Of a DNA stretch of 64,000 nucleotides, positions 49,067-57,335 are shown in pieces. A model generated the notes under the pieces. The model had not been told where the DNA came from, did no database searches, and was given only the letters and a program-made list of their open reading frames with translations. Numbering within the stretch: position 1 is the stretch's first letter; each line of letters opens with the position of its first letter. Location: positions 62,001 through 126,000 of the forward strand of contig JAFSFB010000022.1 of the NCBI GenBank assembly GCA_017435385.1, read 5' to 3'. The DNA is from Clostridia bacterium. Lineage in GTDB: Bacteria; Bacillota; Clostridia; Oscillospirales; Acutalibacteraceae. Both the position numbers and the translations under genes were made by a program.

Positions 49067-50378
49067 TCAATCGGGGGATTCTGATATCGCATATCTTGAT
49101 GAGTCTGCCGATGCTGAGATAAAAGTTTATCAGCTCGCTCGCATAGAGAATGAAAATATATCCTTTGACCGAATATCTCGGCAGGATAAACCAGACCATA
49201 AGAACGCAGAGTGCCGAGTCGATTATGTTATAGCGCATGGACTGTATCTGCTGGTCAAGACCCTTGAGCATGCCGTCGGTGACGGTATCCATATACATTA
49301 TCGGAACAAGCGGTGCAAGTATTCTTATATACAGCACCGCTTCATCTGTTTTATATATTATATCTGAAATCAACGGAGCGAATATTGCGAGAACAGCTGC
49401 GCTTGCACAGGAGTATATCAGCGTTCTTCTGAGGTTTTTTTCAACGCTTCGGCTGATTGCTTTTCTGTCGTTTCTTTCGTGCTTTGCGGCAAGGTCGGGA
49501 ATCAGAAGGGCAGAAAATGAAGTCAGAACGGCACAGGGATAAAGAAGGATCGGCAGAGCCATTGCGTGAATGTTTCCGTATGCCGATAATGCCGCCGTGC
49601 TGTCGGCACCCGATTTTTCAAAGCCTTTGGGTATCAGCAGATGCTCGATCGTCAGCAGAATGCTTCTTGCGCATGTGCCTGCCGCATCGGGAACCGCTAT
49701 CCTCATAAGCCGTTTGATTCCGATTCTCAGCTTATCTGTTTTCGGGGCAATTTTCAGCTTTTTCAAAGTATAGGACAGCGTGAAAGAAACCGCTTCCGAA
49801 GCCGTAATCGATGCAACTATGGCGGCGCACGCAGATTTTACATCAGACGGGTTTATTCGGTTGAGAATAAAGACTGCAACCGCAATTTTTGTTCCCTGCT
49901 CGATAAGCTGAATAAATGAATAATGAGTTATGAGATTGCTCGATGTGAAATAACCGCTCAGCGAAGCCGAAACGGCAACGAACGGCAGACTGAAGGCGAG
50001 AATCTGCAGGGATTCCGCCGCACGCATATCCGATATCCATAAACGGCTTATCAGTCCCGAAAATGAAAACAAGACCGTGCATACGGCTGTTCCGCAAAAC
50101 AGAGCATACAGATCAAACATATTCATCGATTTTCTCAGGTCATGCTTCCCGAGCGTGTTGATCTCGACCGTCACCCTCGTGCTTGCAAGCTTTATGCCTG
50201 CGCATGAAAATGTGACTGCAAGGGAATAAACGGTCATTATAAGCTGAAAAAGACCTATGCCTGCTGACCCGATCTTTGATGTCAGATAAGCATTGAAGCT
50301 GACCGCAACCGACCTCATGAGAAGATTCGTCAATGTCATGATTACGGTGTTTTTCATCAGATTTGTTTTAAAATTCAT
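49005..50378 (-). CDS. SpoVB-like polysaccharide/lipid flippase (MATE superfamily)
   Basis: A 457-residue polytopic protein with about 12-14 hydrophobic segments (MRSVAVSFNAYLTSK, LFSFSGLISRLWIS, ILAFSLPFVAVSASL). The start region NLMKNTVIMTLTNLLMRSVAV with IGLFQLIM fits the SpoVB/MurJ-related PST family, members of which move lipid-linked precursors and, in spore formers, help build cortex. The ATG at 50378 has AGGGTGAT upstream; earlier in-frame starts are less well supported. The C-terminal tail overlaps pepD by 62 bases. The substrate is unknown. Confidence 0.85.
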   Translation of the reverse strand: MNFKTNLMKNTVIMTLTNLLMRSVAVSFNAYLTSKIGSAGIGLFQLIMTVYSLAVTFSCAGIKLASTRVTVEINTLGKHDLRKSMNMFDLYALFCGTAVCTVLFSFSGLISRLWISDMRAAESLQILAFSLPFVAVSASLSGYFTSSNLITHYSFIQLIEQGTKIAVAVFILNRINPSDVKSACAAIVASITASEAVSFTLSYTLKKLKIAPKTDKLRIGIKRLMRIAVPDAAGTCARSILLTIEHLLIPKGFEKSGADSTAALSAYGNIHAMALPILLYPCAVLTSFSALLIPDLAAKHERNDRKAISRSVEKNLRRTLIYSCASAAVLAIFAPLISDIIYKTDEAVLYIRILAPLVPIMYMDTVTDGMLKGLDQQIQSMRYNIIDSALCVLMVWFILPRYSVKGYIFILYASELINFYLSIGRLIKICDIRIPRLIKGFSERQADIPTFLRTTEC

Positions 50379-50411
50379 TTTATCACCCTGCCTTTTCATT
50401 AAAAATTTATA

Positions 50412-50440
50412 TTGACATAAAAAGAATATTATGTTAAAAT
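50412..50440 (+). promoter_or_regulatory. Promoter of the valS T-box transcript
   Basis: TTGACA and TAAAAT are separated by 17 bases, just upstream of the T-box leader. It is divergent from the flippase gene. Confidence 0.75.
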
Positions 50441-50446
50441 AATACA

Positions 50447-50735
50447 CAATTTAATAGCAAAGGCTGTGAAGGGGAGGGCTCTGTCAGAATGCTCTCAGAG
50501 AGTCGGCGGCAGGTGAAAGCCGATGAGCTGAAAACGGATGTTGTAGCCCCTGAGCCGGCGGGAAGAAAATGCTTTGCGTGAGTAGAACCCGCCCGAGAAT
50601 GCTGCGTGAGTGCATAGGGCTTGTCTGAGCCCAAAGAGCGGCACGGTTTATCGTGCAATTTGAGTGGTACCGCGGGTATGATTTTTTACTCGTCTCATTG
50701 ATTTTATTAAATCCGTGAGGCGATTTTTTTATTTT
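50447..50735 (+). promoter_or_regulatory. T-box leader (tRNA-Val sensing) of valS
   Basis: The conserved T-box core TGGTACCGCGG is at 50665-50675, inside GAGTGGTACCGCGGGT. Its TGGT bulge would pair with an ACCA tRNA end, as expected for tRNA-Val with discriminator A. Stem I spans roughly 50470-50555, with GGTGAAAGCC as distal motif. The specifier loop appears to be GTTGTA at 50540-50545, and either GTT or GTA in it codes valine. Uncharged tRNA-Val should stabilise the antiterminator and let valS be transcribed. Confidence 0.9.
50691..50730 (+). terminator. T-box controlled terminator
   Basis: CGTCTCA and TGAGGCG (one G-T pair) form the stem, followed by seven T. The downstream arm could also pair with CGCCTCA at 50737-50743, giving an alternative hairpin that spans the T run. 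Confidence 0.75.
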
Positions 50736-50763
50736 TCGCCTCAACAAAGAAAGGACGGTCGTT

Positions 50764-53382
50764 ATGGCAAAAGAACTTGCAACCAAGTATGATCCGAAAA
50801 ACGTTGAAGACCGAATTTACGATTTTTGGATCAAGGGAAAGTATTTCCACGCAAAGGTAGAAACAGATAAGAAACCCTACACAATCGTTATCCCGCCTCC
50901 GAACATTACGGGACAGCTTCATATGGGACACGCTCTCGACAACACTCTTCAGGATATTCTCATCCGCTGGAGAAGAATGCAAGGCTATGATGCTCTCTGG
51001 CTTCCCGGAACCGACCATGCTTCTATCGCAACCGAAGCAAAGATCGTTGAAGCTATGAAGGCTGAAGGCATCACAAAGGAGGACCTCGGCAGAGAAGGCT
51101 TCCTTAAACGTGCATGGGCATGGAAAGAGCAGTACGGCGGCAGAATCATTGAGCAGCTCAAGAAGATGGGCTCATCCTGCGACTGGGACAGAGAACGCTT
51201 CACTCTCGACGAGGGCTGCAGCAAGGCAGTTCTTGAGGTTTTTTGCAGACTTTATGAAAAAGGCCTTATTTACAGAGGCGAAAGAATAATCAACTGGTGT
51301 CCTCACTGCCTGACATCGATTTCCGATGCTGAGGTTGAATATGAGGATCAGGCAGGTCATTTCTGGCATCTGCGTTATCCCTTCAAGGACGGAAGCGGAT
51401 ATCTCATGCTTGCAACAACAAGACCCGAAACTCTTCTCGGCGATACCGCCGTTGCCGTTAATCCCAACGACGAGAGATATAAGGACCTCGTCGGCAAAAC
51501 TCTTATTCTTCCCATCGTTCACAGAGAGATCCCCGTTGTTGCCGACGAATATGTTGAAATGGATTTCGGAACGGGCGTTGTTAAGATCACTCCCGCACAT
51601 GACCCCAACGACTTTGAGGTCGGACTTCGTCACAATCTTCCTGTTATCAACTGCATGACAGACGATGCAAAGATCACAGACGATTATCCCGCATATGCCG
51701 GCATGGACAGATACGAAGCAAGAAAAGCTATCGTTAAGGATCTTGAGGCAGAGGGTGCTCTCGTCAAGATCGAGGATTACAGCCACAATGTCGGCACATG
51801 CTACCGCTGCCACACAAGCGTTGAGCCCAGAGTTTCAAAGCAGTGGTTCGTTAAAATGGCACCTCTTGCCGAGCCTGCAATCGACTGCGTAAAGAGCGGC
51901 AAGACAAAGTTCGTTCCCGAAAGATTTGAAAAGACATATTTCCATTGGATGGAAAATATCAAGGACTGGTGCATTTCCCGTCAGCTCTGGTGGGGACACA
52001 GAATCCCTGCTTATTACTGCGCTGACTGCGGCGAAATTACCGTTGCCAAAACAGCTCCCGACTGCTGCCCCAAGTGCGGCGGCAAGGTCGAGCAGGATCC
52101 CGACACACTCGATACCTGGTTCTCATCGGCACTCTGGCCGTTCTCAACTCTCGGCTGGCCCGATGAAACTCCCGAGCTCAAGCATTATTTCCCGACGAAC
52201 ACTCTCGTTACGGGCTACGATATCATCTTCTTCTGGGTTGCGAGAATGATTTTCTCGAGCTGTGAGCAGATGAACAGCCAGCCGTTCAATACTGTTTTCA
52301 TTCACGGTATCGTCAGAGATGCTCAGGGCAGAAAGATGTCGAAGTCACTCGGCAACGGCATCGATCCTCTTGAAATAATCGATATCTACGGTGCGGATGC
52401 TCTCAGATTCACTCTTGCAACGGGCAACAGCCCCGGAAACGACATGCGTTTCTCCGATGAAAAGGTAAGCGCAAGCCGTAACTTTGCGAACAAGATCTGG
52501 AATGCCGCAAGATTCATTCTTATGAATATTGACGGCAAAGAGGTCAAGTGTGAGCTTCCCTCAGAGCTTGCTCTCGAGGATAAGTGGATCATCAGCCTTT
52601 TCAATACTCTTGCAAAAGAGGTTACGGAGAATCTCGAAAAGTTTGAGCTCGGCGTTGCCGTTGCAAAGCTTTACGATTTCATCTGGGATGTTTTCTGCGA
52701 CTGGTACATCGAAATTGCAAAGATCAGACTTCAGAAGGACGGCGCAGAGGCTCAGACTGCAAGACAGGTTCTTGTCTGGGTCATGAGCAACACTCTCAAG
52801 CTTCTCCATCCCTTCATGCCTTTCATTACCGAAGAGATCTGGCAGACTCTTCCTCATGACGGCGAATCGATCATGATTTCCGCATGGCCCGAATTCTGCG
52901 AAGCTAATTCGTATGCTGCCGAGGAAGCAGCTATGGAAAAGATCATGACGGCAGTCCGTGCCATCCGTAACCGCAGAGCTGAAATGAATGTTCCGCCCTC
53001 AAAGAAGGCAAAGGTTTATATCGCAACCGCTTATACCTCTACCTTCGAGTTCGGCGGCGTGTTCATGCAGAAGCTTGCAAGCGCATCCGAGGTTGAGGTT
53101 GGCGACAGCTTTGAGCTTGACGGCGCAGTCTGCATCGTTACCGAGGATGCAAAGATTTATATTCCCATGGGTGAGCTTGTTGATTTCGAGGCTGAAAAAG
53201 CAAGACTTCAGAAGGAGCTTGCCGCAGTTCAGAAGGATCTCGATTTTGTCAACAACAAGCTTTCAAACGAAAACTTCGTTGCAAAGGCTCCCGCCAATGT
53301 TGTTGCGGCTCAGCGTGAGCAGAAGGCAAAATACGAAGAAAAAATCGCAATGCTTAACGAAAGCATCGCAAAATTAGGTTAA
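50764..53382 (+). CDS. valS: Valyl-tRNA synthetase
   Basis: An 872-residue class I synthetase. The HIGH motif appears as [10 protein letters not shown] and the KMSKS motif as [10 protein letters not shown]. An editing CP1 domain lies in between ([13 protein letters not shown]), with a zinc-type segment [14 protein letters not shown]. The last 70 residues are a coiled coil ([19 protein letters not shown]) as in other ValRS. The T-box upstream agrees with the identity. A short hairpin lies between the stop and folC. Confidence 0.97.
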   Translation: MAKELATKYDPKNVEDRIYDFWIKGKYFHAKVETDKKPYTIVIPPPNITGQLHMGHALDNTLQDILIRWRRMQGYDALWLPGTDHASIATEAKIVEAMKAEGITKEDLGREGFLKRAWAWKEQYGGRIIEQLKKMGSSCDWDRERFTLDEGCSKAVLEVFCRLYEKGLIYRGERIINWCPHCLTSISDAEVEYEDQAGHFWHLRYPFKDGSGYLMLATTRPETLLGDTAVAVNPNDERYKDLVGKTLILPIVHREIPVVADEYVEMDFGTGVVKITPAHDPNDFEVGLRHNLPVINCMTDDAKITDDYPAYAGMDRYEARKAIVKDLEAEGALVKIEDYSHNVGTCYRCHTSVEPRVSKQWFVKMAPLAEPAIDCVKSGKTKFVPERFEKTYFHWMENIKDWCISRQLWWGHRIPAYYCADCGEITVAKTAPDCCPKCGGKVEQDPDTLDTWFSSALWPFSTLGWPDETPELKHYFPTNTLVTGYDIIFFWVARMIFSSCEQMNSQPFNTVFIHGIVRDAQGRKMSKSLGNGIDPLEIIDIYGADALRFTLATGNSPGNDMRFSDEKVSASRNFANKIWNAARFILMNIDGKEVKCELPSELALEDKWIISLFNTLAKEVTENLEKFELGVAVAKLYDFIWDVFCDWYIEIAKIRLQKDGAEAQTARQVLVWVMSNTLKLLHPFMPFITEEIWQTLPHDGESIMISAWPEFCEANSYAAEEAAMEKIMTAVRAIRNRRAEMNVPPSKKAKVYIATAYTSTFEFGGVFMQKLASASEVEVGDSFELDGAVCIVTEDAKIYIPMGELVDFEAEKARLQKELAAVQKDLDFVNNKLSNENFVAKAPANVVAAQREQKAKYEEKIAMLNESIAKLG

Positions 53383-53389
53383 TCAACAA

Positions 53390-53417
53390 AGCCCCGAGGA
53401 TTGATTTCTTCGGGGCT
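53390..53417. terminator. Hairpin between valS and folC
   Basis: AGCCCCGA and TCGGGGCT form an 8-base stem with a 12-base loop. There is no clear T run on the plus strand, so it may be a weak terminator or an mRNA processing site. Confidence 0.4.
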
Positions 53418-53436
53418 GACTGTCAGGTGTATTTTT

Positions 53437-54714
53437 ATGAATTGTAATCAGGCGATAGAATATATCCATTCTCTTGAAAAGTTCGGCATAAAACCCGGTC
53501 TTGAAAGAATAAAAGCTCTCTGCGAGCTTCTCGGCAACCCTCAGGATAAGCTGAAGGTTATTCATGTTGCGGGAACGAACGGCAAGGGCTCAACCTCGAC
53601 GATGGTATCGAATATTCTTATCAAAAACGGTTTCAGAACGGGGCTTTATATTTCACCGTATGTTTCCGATTTCAGAGAGAGAATTCAGTGCAACGGCAAC
53701 ATGATCGAGCATTCCGAGCTTGCCGAGTGCGTCGAAAAGGTAAAGTCTGCGGTTGATGTTCTTCTTGAAAGAGGGGAGCAGACGACCGAGTTTGAAGCTC
53801 TGACTGCAACTGCTTTCGTTTATTTTGAAAAGAAAAAATGCGATTTTGTCGTGCTTGAGGTAGGTCTTGGCGGCAGGTTCGATGCAACGAATGTTATCAA
53901 GGCACCCTTTGTCAGCGTTATAACGAGCATTTCTCTTGACCATACCGCCATTCTCGGCGATACCGTTGCTCAGATCGCTTCGGAAAAATGCGGCATTATC
54001 AAATTCGGTGCCGAAACCGTTTCGTATCCGTTGCAGATTGAAGAAGCCTTGCAGGTTATCAGAAATACCTGCGATTCAAGATGCAACACCCTCAGAATAC
54101 CCGATATTGCAAAGCTTGAAATCGGCGGAGAAACCCTTGAGGGCACGAAAGCCTTTTATGACGGAATTGAGCTTCTTGTTCCTTTTGCGGGAGAGCATAT
54201 GGTTTATAATGCGGTGACTGCAATCGAAGCGGTTCGCTCCCTTTCAAGATTCGGAATCAATGTTCCCGATGAGATAGTTGCATCGGGCATTGAATCATCC
54301 GTTATGCCTGCGAGATGCGAGCTTATAAGGAAAAAGCCCGTTGTAATCCTTGACGGCGGTCACAATGAGGGCTGCGCAAAAGCTCTTTCCGCTTTCATCG
54401 AAAAGCATCTGAAAGACAGGCGGATAATCATGGTTTCATCCATGATGGCGGATAAGGATTATAGCTCTTATCTCTCGGAGGTTGCGTGCCATGCGGATGT
54501 TTTCATCGCCACGAAGGCCGATGTGCCGAGAGCTCTTGCGGCGGATGAGCTTTGTGAGGCGGCTAAGGCGTTCTGCGCTGACCGTTACAGCATTTCCGAG
54601 CCTGCAAAGGCAATAACCGCCGCTCATAACATTACGGAAGAAAACGATGCACTGATAGTCTGCGGCTCGTTCTATCTTGCAGGCGAAATCCGTGACATTC
54701 TTCTTAATTTTTAA
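53437..54714 (+). CDS. folC: Folylpolyglutamate synthase / dihydrofolate synthase
   Basis: A Mur-ligase-type enzyme of 425 residues that adds glutamate to (dihydro)folate. The ATP loop is VIHVAGTNGKGSTSTMV, ISPYVSDFRERI and VLEVGLGGRFDATN are family blocks, and VILDGGHNEGCAKAL begins the C-terminal domain. I chose the ATG at 53437, preceded by AGGTG; the in-frame ATG 36 bases earlier lies within the hairpin. It usually follows valS in Firmicutes. Confidence 0.93.
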   Translation: MNCNQAIEYIHSLEKFGIKPGLERIKALCELLGNPQDKLKVIHVAGTNGKGSTSTMVSNILIKNGFRTGLYISPYVSDFRERIQCNGNMIEHSELAECVEKVKSAVDVLLERGEQTTEFEALTATAFVYFEKKKCDFVVLEVGLGGRFDATNVIKAPFVSVITSISLDHTAILGDTVAQIASEKCGIIKFGAETVSYPLQIEEALQVIRNTCDSRCNTLRIPDIAKLEIGGETLEGTKAFYDGIELLVPFAGEHMVYNAVTAIEAVRSLSRFGINVPDEIVASGIESSVMPARCELIRKKPVVILDGGHNEGCAKALSAFIEKHLKDRRIIMVSSMMADKDYSSYLSEVACHADVFIATKADVPRALAADELCEAAKAFCADRYSISEPAKAITAAHNITEENDALIVCGSFYLAGEIRDILLNF

Positions 54715-54746
54715 TCCTGCTACAATTCAACAAAATTTTTGTCATC

Positions 54747-54779
54747 AATCCTTTATCCTTTTGGGTAAAGGATTTTTTT
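54747..54779 (+). terminator. Terminator of folC
   Basis: ATCCTTTATCC and GGGTAAAGGAT form an 11-base stem (one G-T pair) with a 4-base loop, followed by TTTTTT. It separates folC from the spoIIA operon. Confidence 0.85.
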
Positions 54780-54797
54780 ATTTTCAAGGAGGTTAAA

Positions 54798-55130
54798 ATG
54801 GCAGTTAAGATCAGCGTCACTCCGCTCAGACTAACGATAGCCGTCAGCGGAGAGATAGACCATCATAATGCGGCGGTTTTGCGGCTTGAAGCGGATGAAG
54901 CGATCCAGTCATCGCTTTGCAAAACTGTCAGGATTGATTTCGGCGAGGTTACTTTTATGGACAGCTCGGGTATAGGCTTTGTTATGGGAAGATACAGAAT
55001 CGTCAGCAGCTACGGCGGTGCGGTGGAGGTTGTCAATCTCTCTGAAAGGCTTTACTCCATGATGAAGCTTGCGGGGCTGGACAGGCTTGTGAAGCTGTCA
55101 AAGAAAGAAAAAGGAAAGGAAAAAATATGA
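54798..55130 (+). CDS. spoIIAA: Anti-sigma F factor antagonist SpoIIAA
   Basis: A 110-residue STAS protein that releases sigma-F from SpoIIAB when dephosphorylated. The phosphorylated Ser is in VTFMDSSGIGFVMGRY near residue 55. The start follows AAGGAGG. It overlaps spoIIAB by 4 bases, as in other spoIIA operons. I could not find a sigma-H promoter with confidence in the 80 bases upstream. Confidence 0.92.
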   Translation: MAVKISVTPLRLTIAVSGEIDHHNAAVLRLEADEAIQSSLCKTVRIDFGEVTFMDSSGIGFVMGRYRIVSSYGGAVEVVNLSERLYSMMKLAGLDRLVKLSKKEKGKEKI

Positions 55131-55570
55131 AACCGGTTAATGAAATGAGATTGAAAATCGAGAGCCGTTCCGTCAACGAAGCCTTTGCCAGAGCAACCGT
55201 TGCGGCTTTTGCGGCTCAGCTTGATCCGAATATCGAGGAAATATCCGATATCAGAACTGCTGTCAGCGAGGCGGTCACGAACTGCATCGTTCACGCTTAT
55301 GCTGAAACTGTCGGTCAGATATACATATGGTCAGGCATCTATGAGAACGGAGTTATCAGAATAAAGATCCGTGACTGCGGCTGCGGAATAGAAAATGTAA
55401 AGCAGGCGATGGAACCTCTTTTCACAACTCTCGGAGGTGAACGGGCAGGTCTCGGCTTTGCGGTCATGGAGAGCTTCTGCGATAAAGTCAGAGTCCGCTC
55501 CAAAATTGGAGTCGGAACGGTCGTTACTCTTGAAAAGCGGATAAAAGGACGGGAAAACGCAGATGCTTGA
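55127..55570 (+). CDS. spoIIAB: Anti-sigma F factor SpoIIAB
   Basis: A 147-residue GHKL kinase that binds sigma-F and phosphorylates SpoIIAA. The N box is AVSEAVTNCIVHAYAE, the G1 box IRDCGCGIENV, and the lid region LFTTLGGERAGLGFAVMES. The order spoIIAA-spoIIAB-sigF with overlaps of 4 and 8 bases is the classical operon and supports the assignment over general-stress RsbW. Confidence 0.93.
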   Translation: MKPVNEMRLKIESRSVNEAFARATVAAFAAQLDPNIEEISDIRTAVSEAVTNCIVHAYAETVGQIYIWSGIYENGVIRIKIRDCGCGIENVKQAMEPLFTTLGGERAGLGFAVMESFCDKVRVRSKIGVGTVVTLEKRIKGRENADA

Positions 55571-56228
55571 TGAGAAGCAGCGTCTTGATGAATTTATTGA
55601 AAAAAATCTCGGACTTGTTCATTCGTGCGCAAACCGTTTCAGAGGCAGGGGAATCGAATATGACGATCTTTTTCAGGCAGGCTGTCTGGGACTTGTAAAA
55701 GCATCGAAGAATTTTGATGAAGAAAAGGGCTTTGCATTTTCAACATATGCCGTTCCCGTCATTCTCGGAGAGATCAAAAGGCTTTTCCGTGACGGCGGAA
55801 CGGTAAAGGTCGGAAGAGCATTGAAAGAAAAATCGAGGCTTGCTGTTATTAAAAAAGAGGAGCTGTCCGTTTCGCTCGGAAGGGAACCGACTGTCACCGA
55901 GCTTGCCGAGGCGATGGATACCGAGCCTGCCGAAGCGGCGATGCTTCTGAATGCTTCCTCGCCCGTTATTTCTTTGTCATTCGGGGATGACGGAGAAGCT
56001 CAGTTCGATGTTCCCGTTGAGTCGCATGAATCGGAGATCTCCGATTCTCTCGCTCTCAGGCAAATCGTGTCATCTCTTGAGGAACGGGACAGAAAGATCA
56101 TTTTTTTCAGATATTACCGTAATAAAACGCAGTCCGTAACTGCAAAGGAGCTCGGAATGACTCAGGTTCAGGTTTCAAGGCGTGAAAAAATAATTCTTGA
56201 AACAATAAGAAAGAAAATGGAATTATAG
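55563..56228 (+). CDS. sigF: Sporulation sigma factor SigF
   Basis: The first forespore-specific sigma factor, 221 residues. Region 2 contains EYDDLFQAGCLGLVKA and FSTYAVPVILGEIKRLFRDGG; regions 3 and 4 end with LEERDRKIIFFRYYRNKTQ and LGMTQVQVSRREKIIL. Its size and operon place it as SigF rather than SigG or SigB. The stop is 70 bases before the next gene. Confidence 0.94.
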   Translation: MLDEKQRLDEFIEKNLGLVHSCANRFRGRGIEYDDLFQAGCLGLVKASKNFDEEKGFAFSTYAVPVILGEIKRLFRDGGTVKVGRALKEKSRLAVIKKEELSVSLGREPTVTELAEAMDTEPAEAAMLLNASSPVISLSFGDDGEAQFDVPVESHESEISDSLALRQIVSSLEERDRKIIFFRYYRNKTQSVTAKELGMTQVQVSRREKIILETIRKKMEL

Positions 56229-56230
56229 CA

Positions 56231-56260
56231 TTGACAAAAGACCTTTTTCGGGTTTAAACT
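56231..56260 (+). promoter_or_regulatory. Candidate promoter of the DHDPS/NAL-family gene
   Basis: TTGACA and TAAACT are separated by 18 bases, so this is a moderate match. Its start point would fall inside the loop of the hairpin described next, so transcripts from it would lack that hairpin's 5' arm. Confidence 0.5.
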
Positions 56261-56295
56261 TATTGATGAATCAATATCCCGAACGGAGGTCTTTT
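56236..56295 (+). terminator. Composite hairpin after sigF that overlaps the next ribosome-binding site
   Basis: AAAAGACCT/AGGTCTTTT, CGGG/CCCG and the central ATTGAT/ATCAAT nest into one long hairpin that ends in a T run. It looks like the terminator of the spoIIA operon. The 3' arm contains the GGAGG of the aldolase gene, so readthrough transcripts would have that site hidden. Confidence 0.65.
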
Positions 56296-56297
56296 TC

Positions 56298-57221
56298 ATG
56301 TTCAAATCAATTCCCGACGGCGTTTACCCGACGATGGTAACTCCTTTTACCGATGACAACAAAATCGATTATAACGGTGTTGAGGCGATACTTAACTGGT
56401 ATTCCGAAAAAGGAGTTGACGGTGTTTTTGCCATCTGTCAGTCAAGCGAAATCTTTTTTCTTTCATTTGAAGAAAGACTTGAGCTTCTCCGCTTTATCAT
56501 GAAGCATCTTCCCAAGGGCATGACCGTCGTTGCATCGGGTCATACCGCCGATGAAATCGACAGACAGATTTACGAAGCAAACGCCTTCATCAATGAAGGA
56601 ATTGATGCATATGTTTTCATTGCAAACCGTTTTGCAAAGCAGGATGAGGATGATTCCGTTTTCCTCAGAAACTATGAGAAGGTCGTGTCGTCGATTCCCG
56701 AGATCGGTCTCGGAATTTATGAATGTCCTTATCCCTACAAACGCCTTATGAAGCCCGAAACGCTTCGTGCATGTGCTCTTGACGGAAGAATGAAATTCCT
56801 CAAGGATACCTGCTGCCATATTGATGAGATCAGAGCGAAGCTTGCCGCCGTTGACGGCCTCGGACTTAAAATCTACAATGCAAACTCCGCAACTCTCCTT
56901 GAATCTCTTGAGGCGGGCTGTGCAGGCTTTTCGGGTGTTATGGCTAATTTCCATCCCGAAATCTATTCGTGGCTCTGCAAGAATTATAAGACCGAGCCCG
57001 AAAAGGCAAAGCAGGTTCAGGCATTCCTTGCCTTTGCCTCTCTTGCTGAGTGTCAGTATTATCCGGTCAACGCAAAGTATCATCTCGGTCTTTGCGGTGT
57101 TGATATCGGTTATAACGCAAGAGTCAAGGATGCATCTCTCTTCAGCGAAGGAAACAAGAAGGAAATTGAGCAGATGTATACAGTTGAACAGATTTTCAAG
57201 AAATCGTTCAACATTGACTGA
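56298..57221 (+). CDS. DHDPS/N-acetylneuraminate lyase-family aldolase
   Basis: A 307-residue class I aldolase-fold protein. It begins SIPDGVYPTMVTPFTDD, a family hallmark. The Schiff-base Lys is likely the one in KFLKDTCCH and the catalytic Tyr the one in LGIYECPYPYKR. The usual GTTGE loop of true DapA is replaced by ICQSSE and YNxP by YECP, so a lysine-pathway role is not supported. The sialidase-like gene and nagB in the same window make a sialic-acid or sugar-acid substrate plausible. The substrate is unknown. Confidence 0.85.
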   Translation: MFKSIPDGVYPTMVTPFTDDNKIDYNGVEAILNWYSEKGVDGVFAICQSSEIFFLSFEERLELLRFIMKHLPKGMTVVASGHTADEIDRQIYEANAFINEGIDAYVFIANRFAKQDEDDSVFLRNYEKVVSSIPEIGLGIYECPYPYKRLMKPETLRACALDGRMKFLKDTCCHIDEIRAKLAAVDGLGLKIYNANSATLLESLEAGCAGFSGVMANFHPEIYSWLCKNYKTEPEKAKQVQAFLAFASLAECQYYPVNAKYHLGLCGVDIGYNARVKDASLFSEGNKKEIEQMYTVEQIFKKSFNID

Positions 57222-57257
57222 TATTGCAAAATTCGACTTTAAAATATTAAAAATATA

Positions 57258-57286
57258 TTGATTTATTATGTCTTATATGTTAAGAT
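57258..57286 (+). promoter_or_regulatory. Promoter of the epimerase-fusion gene
   Basis: TTGATT and TAAGAT are separated by 17 bases, about 50 bases upstream of the ATG at 57336. This rules out the longer in-frame start at 57258. Confidence 0.65.
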
Positions 57287-57335
57287 ATTACTTGGTATTT
57301 TGGCACTAATTAACATATGTTTGGAGGAATTCAAA

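Noticed and set aside
54715..54797. A sigma-H promoter for spoIIA
   Set aside because: I found the folC terminator but no convincing sigma-H -35/-10 pair in the gap; the promoter may be further upstream, in folC.
55127..55570. Reading SpoIIAA/SpoIIAB/SigF as an RsbV/RsbW/SigB stress module
   Set aside because: The order, overlaps and lengths fit both, but spoIVA in the same window and the absence of RsbU/X-type genes favour spoIIA.
57258..57335. A longer in-frame start for the epimerase gene
   Set aside because: It would overlap the -35 and -10 boxes and has no ribosome site; ATG at 57336 has TTGGAGG.
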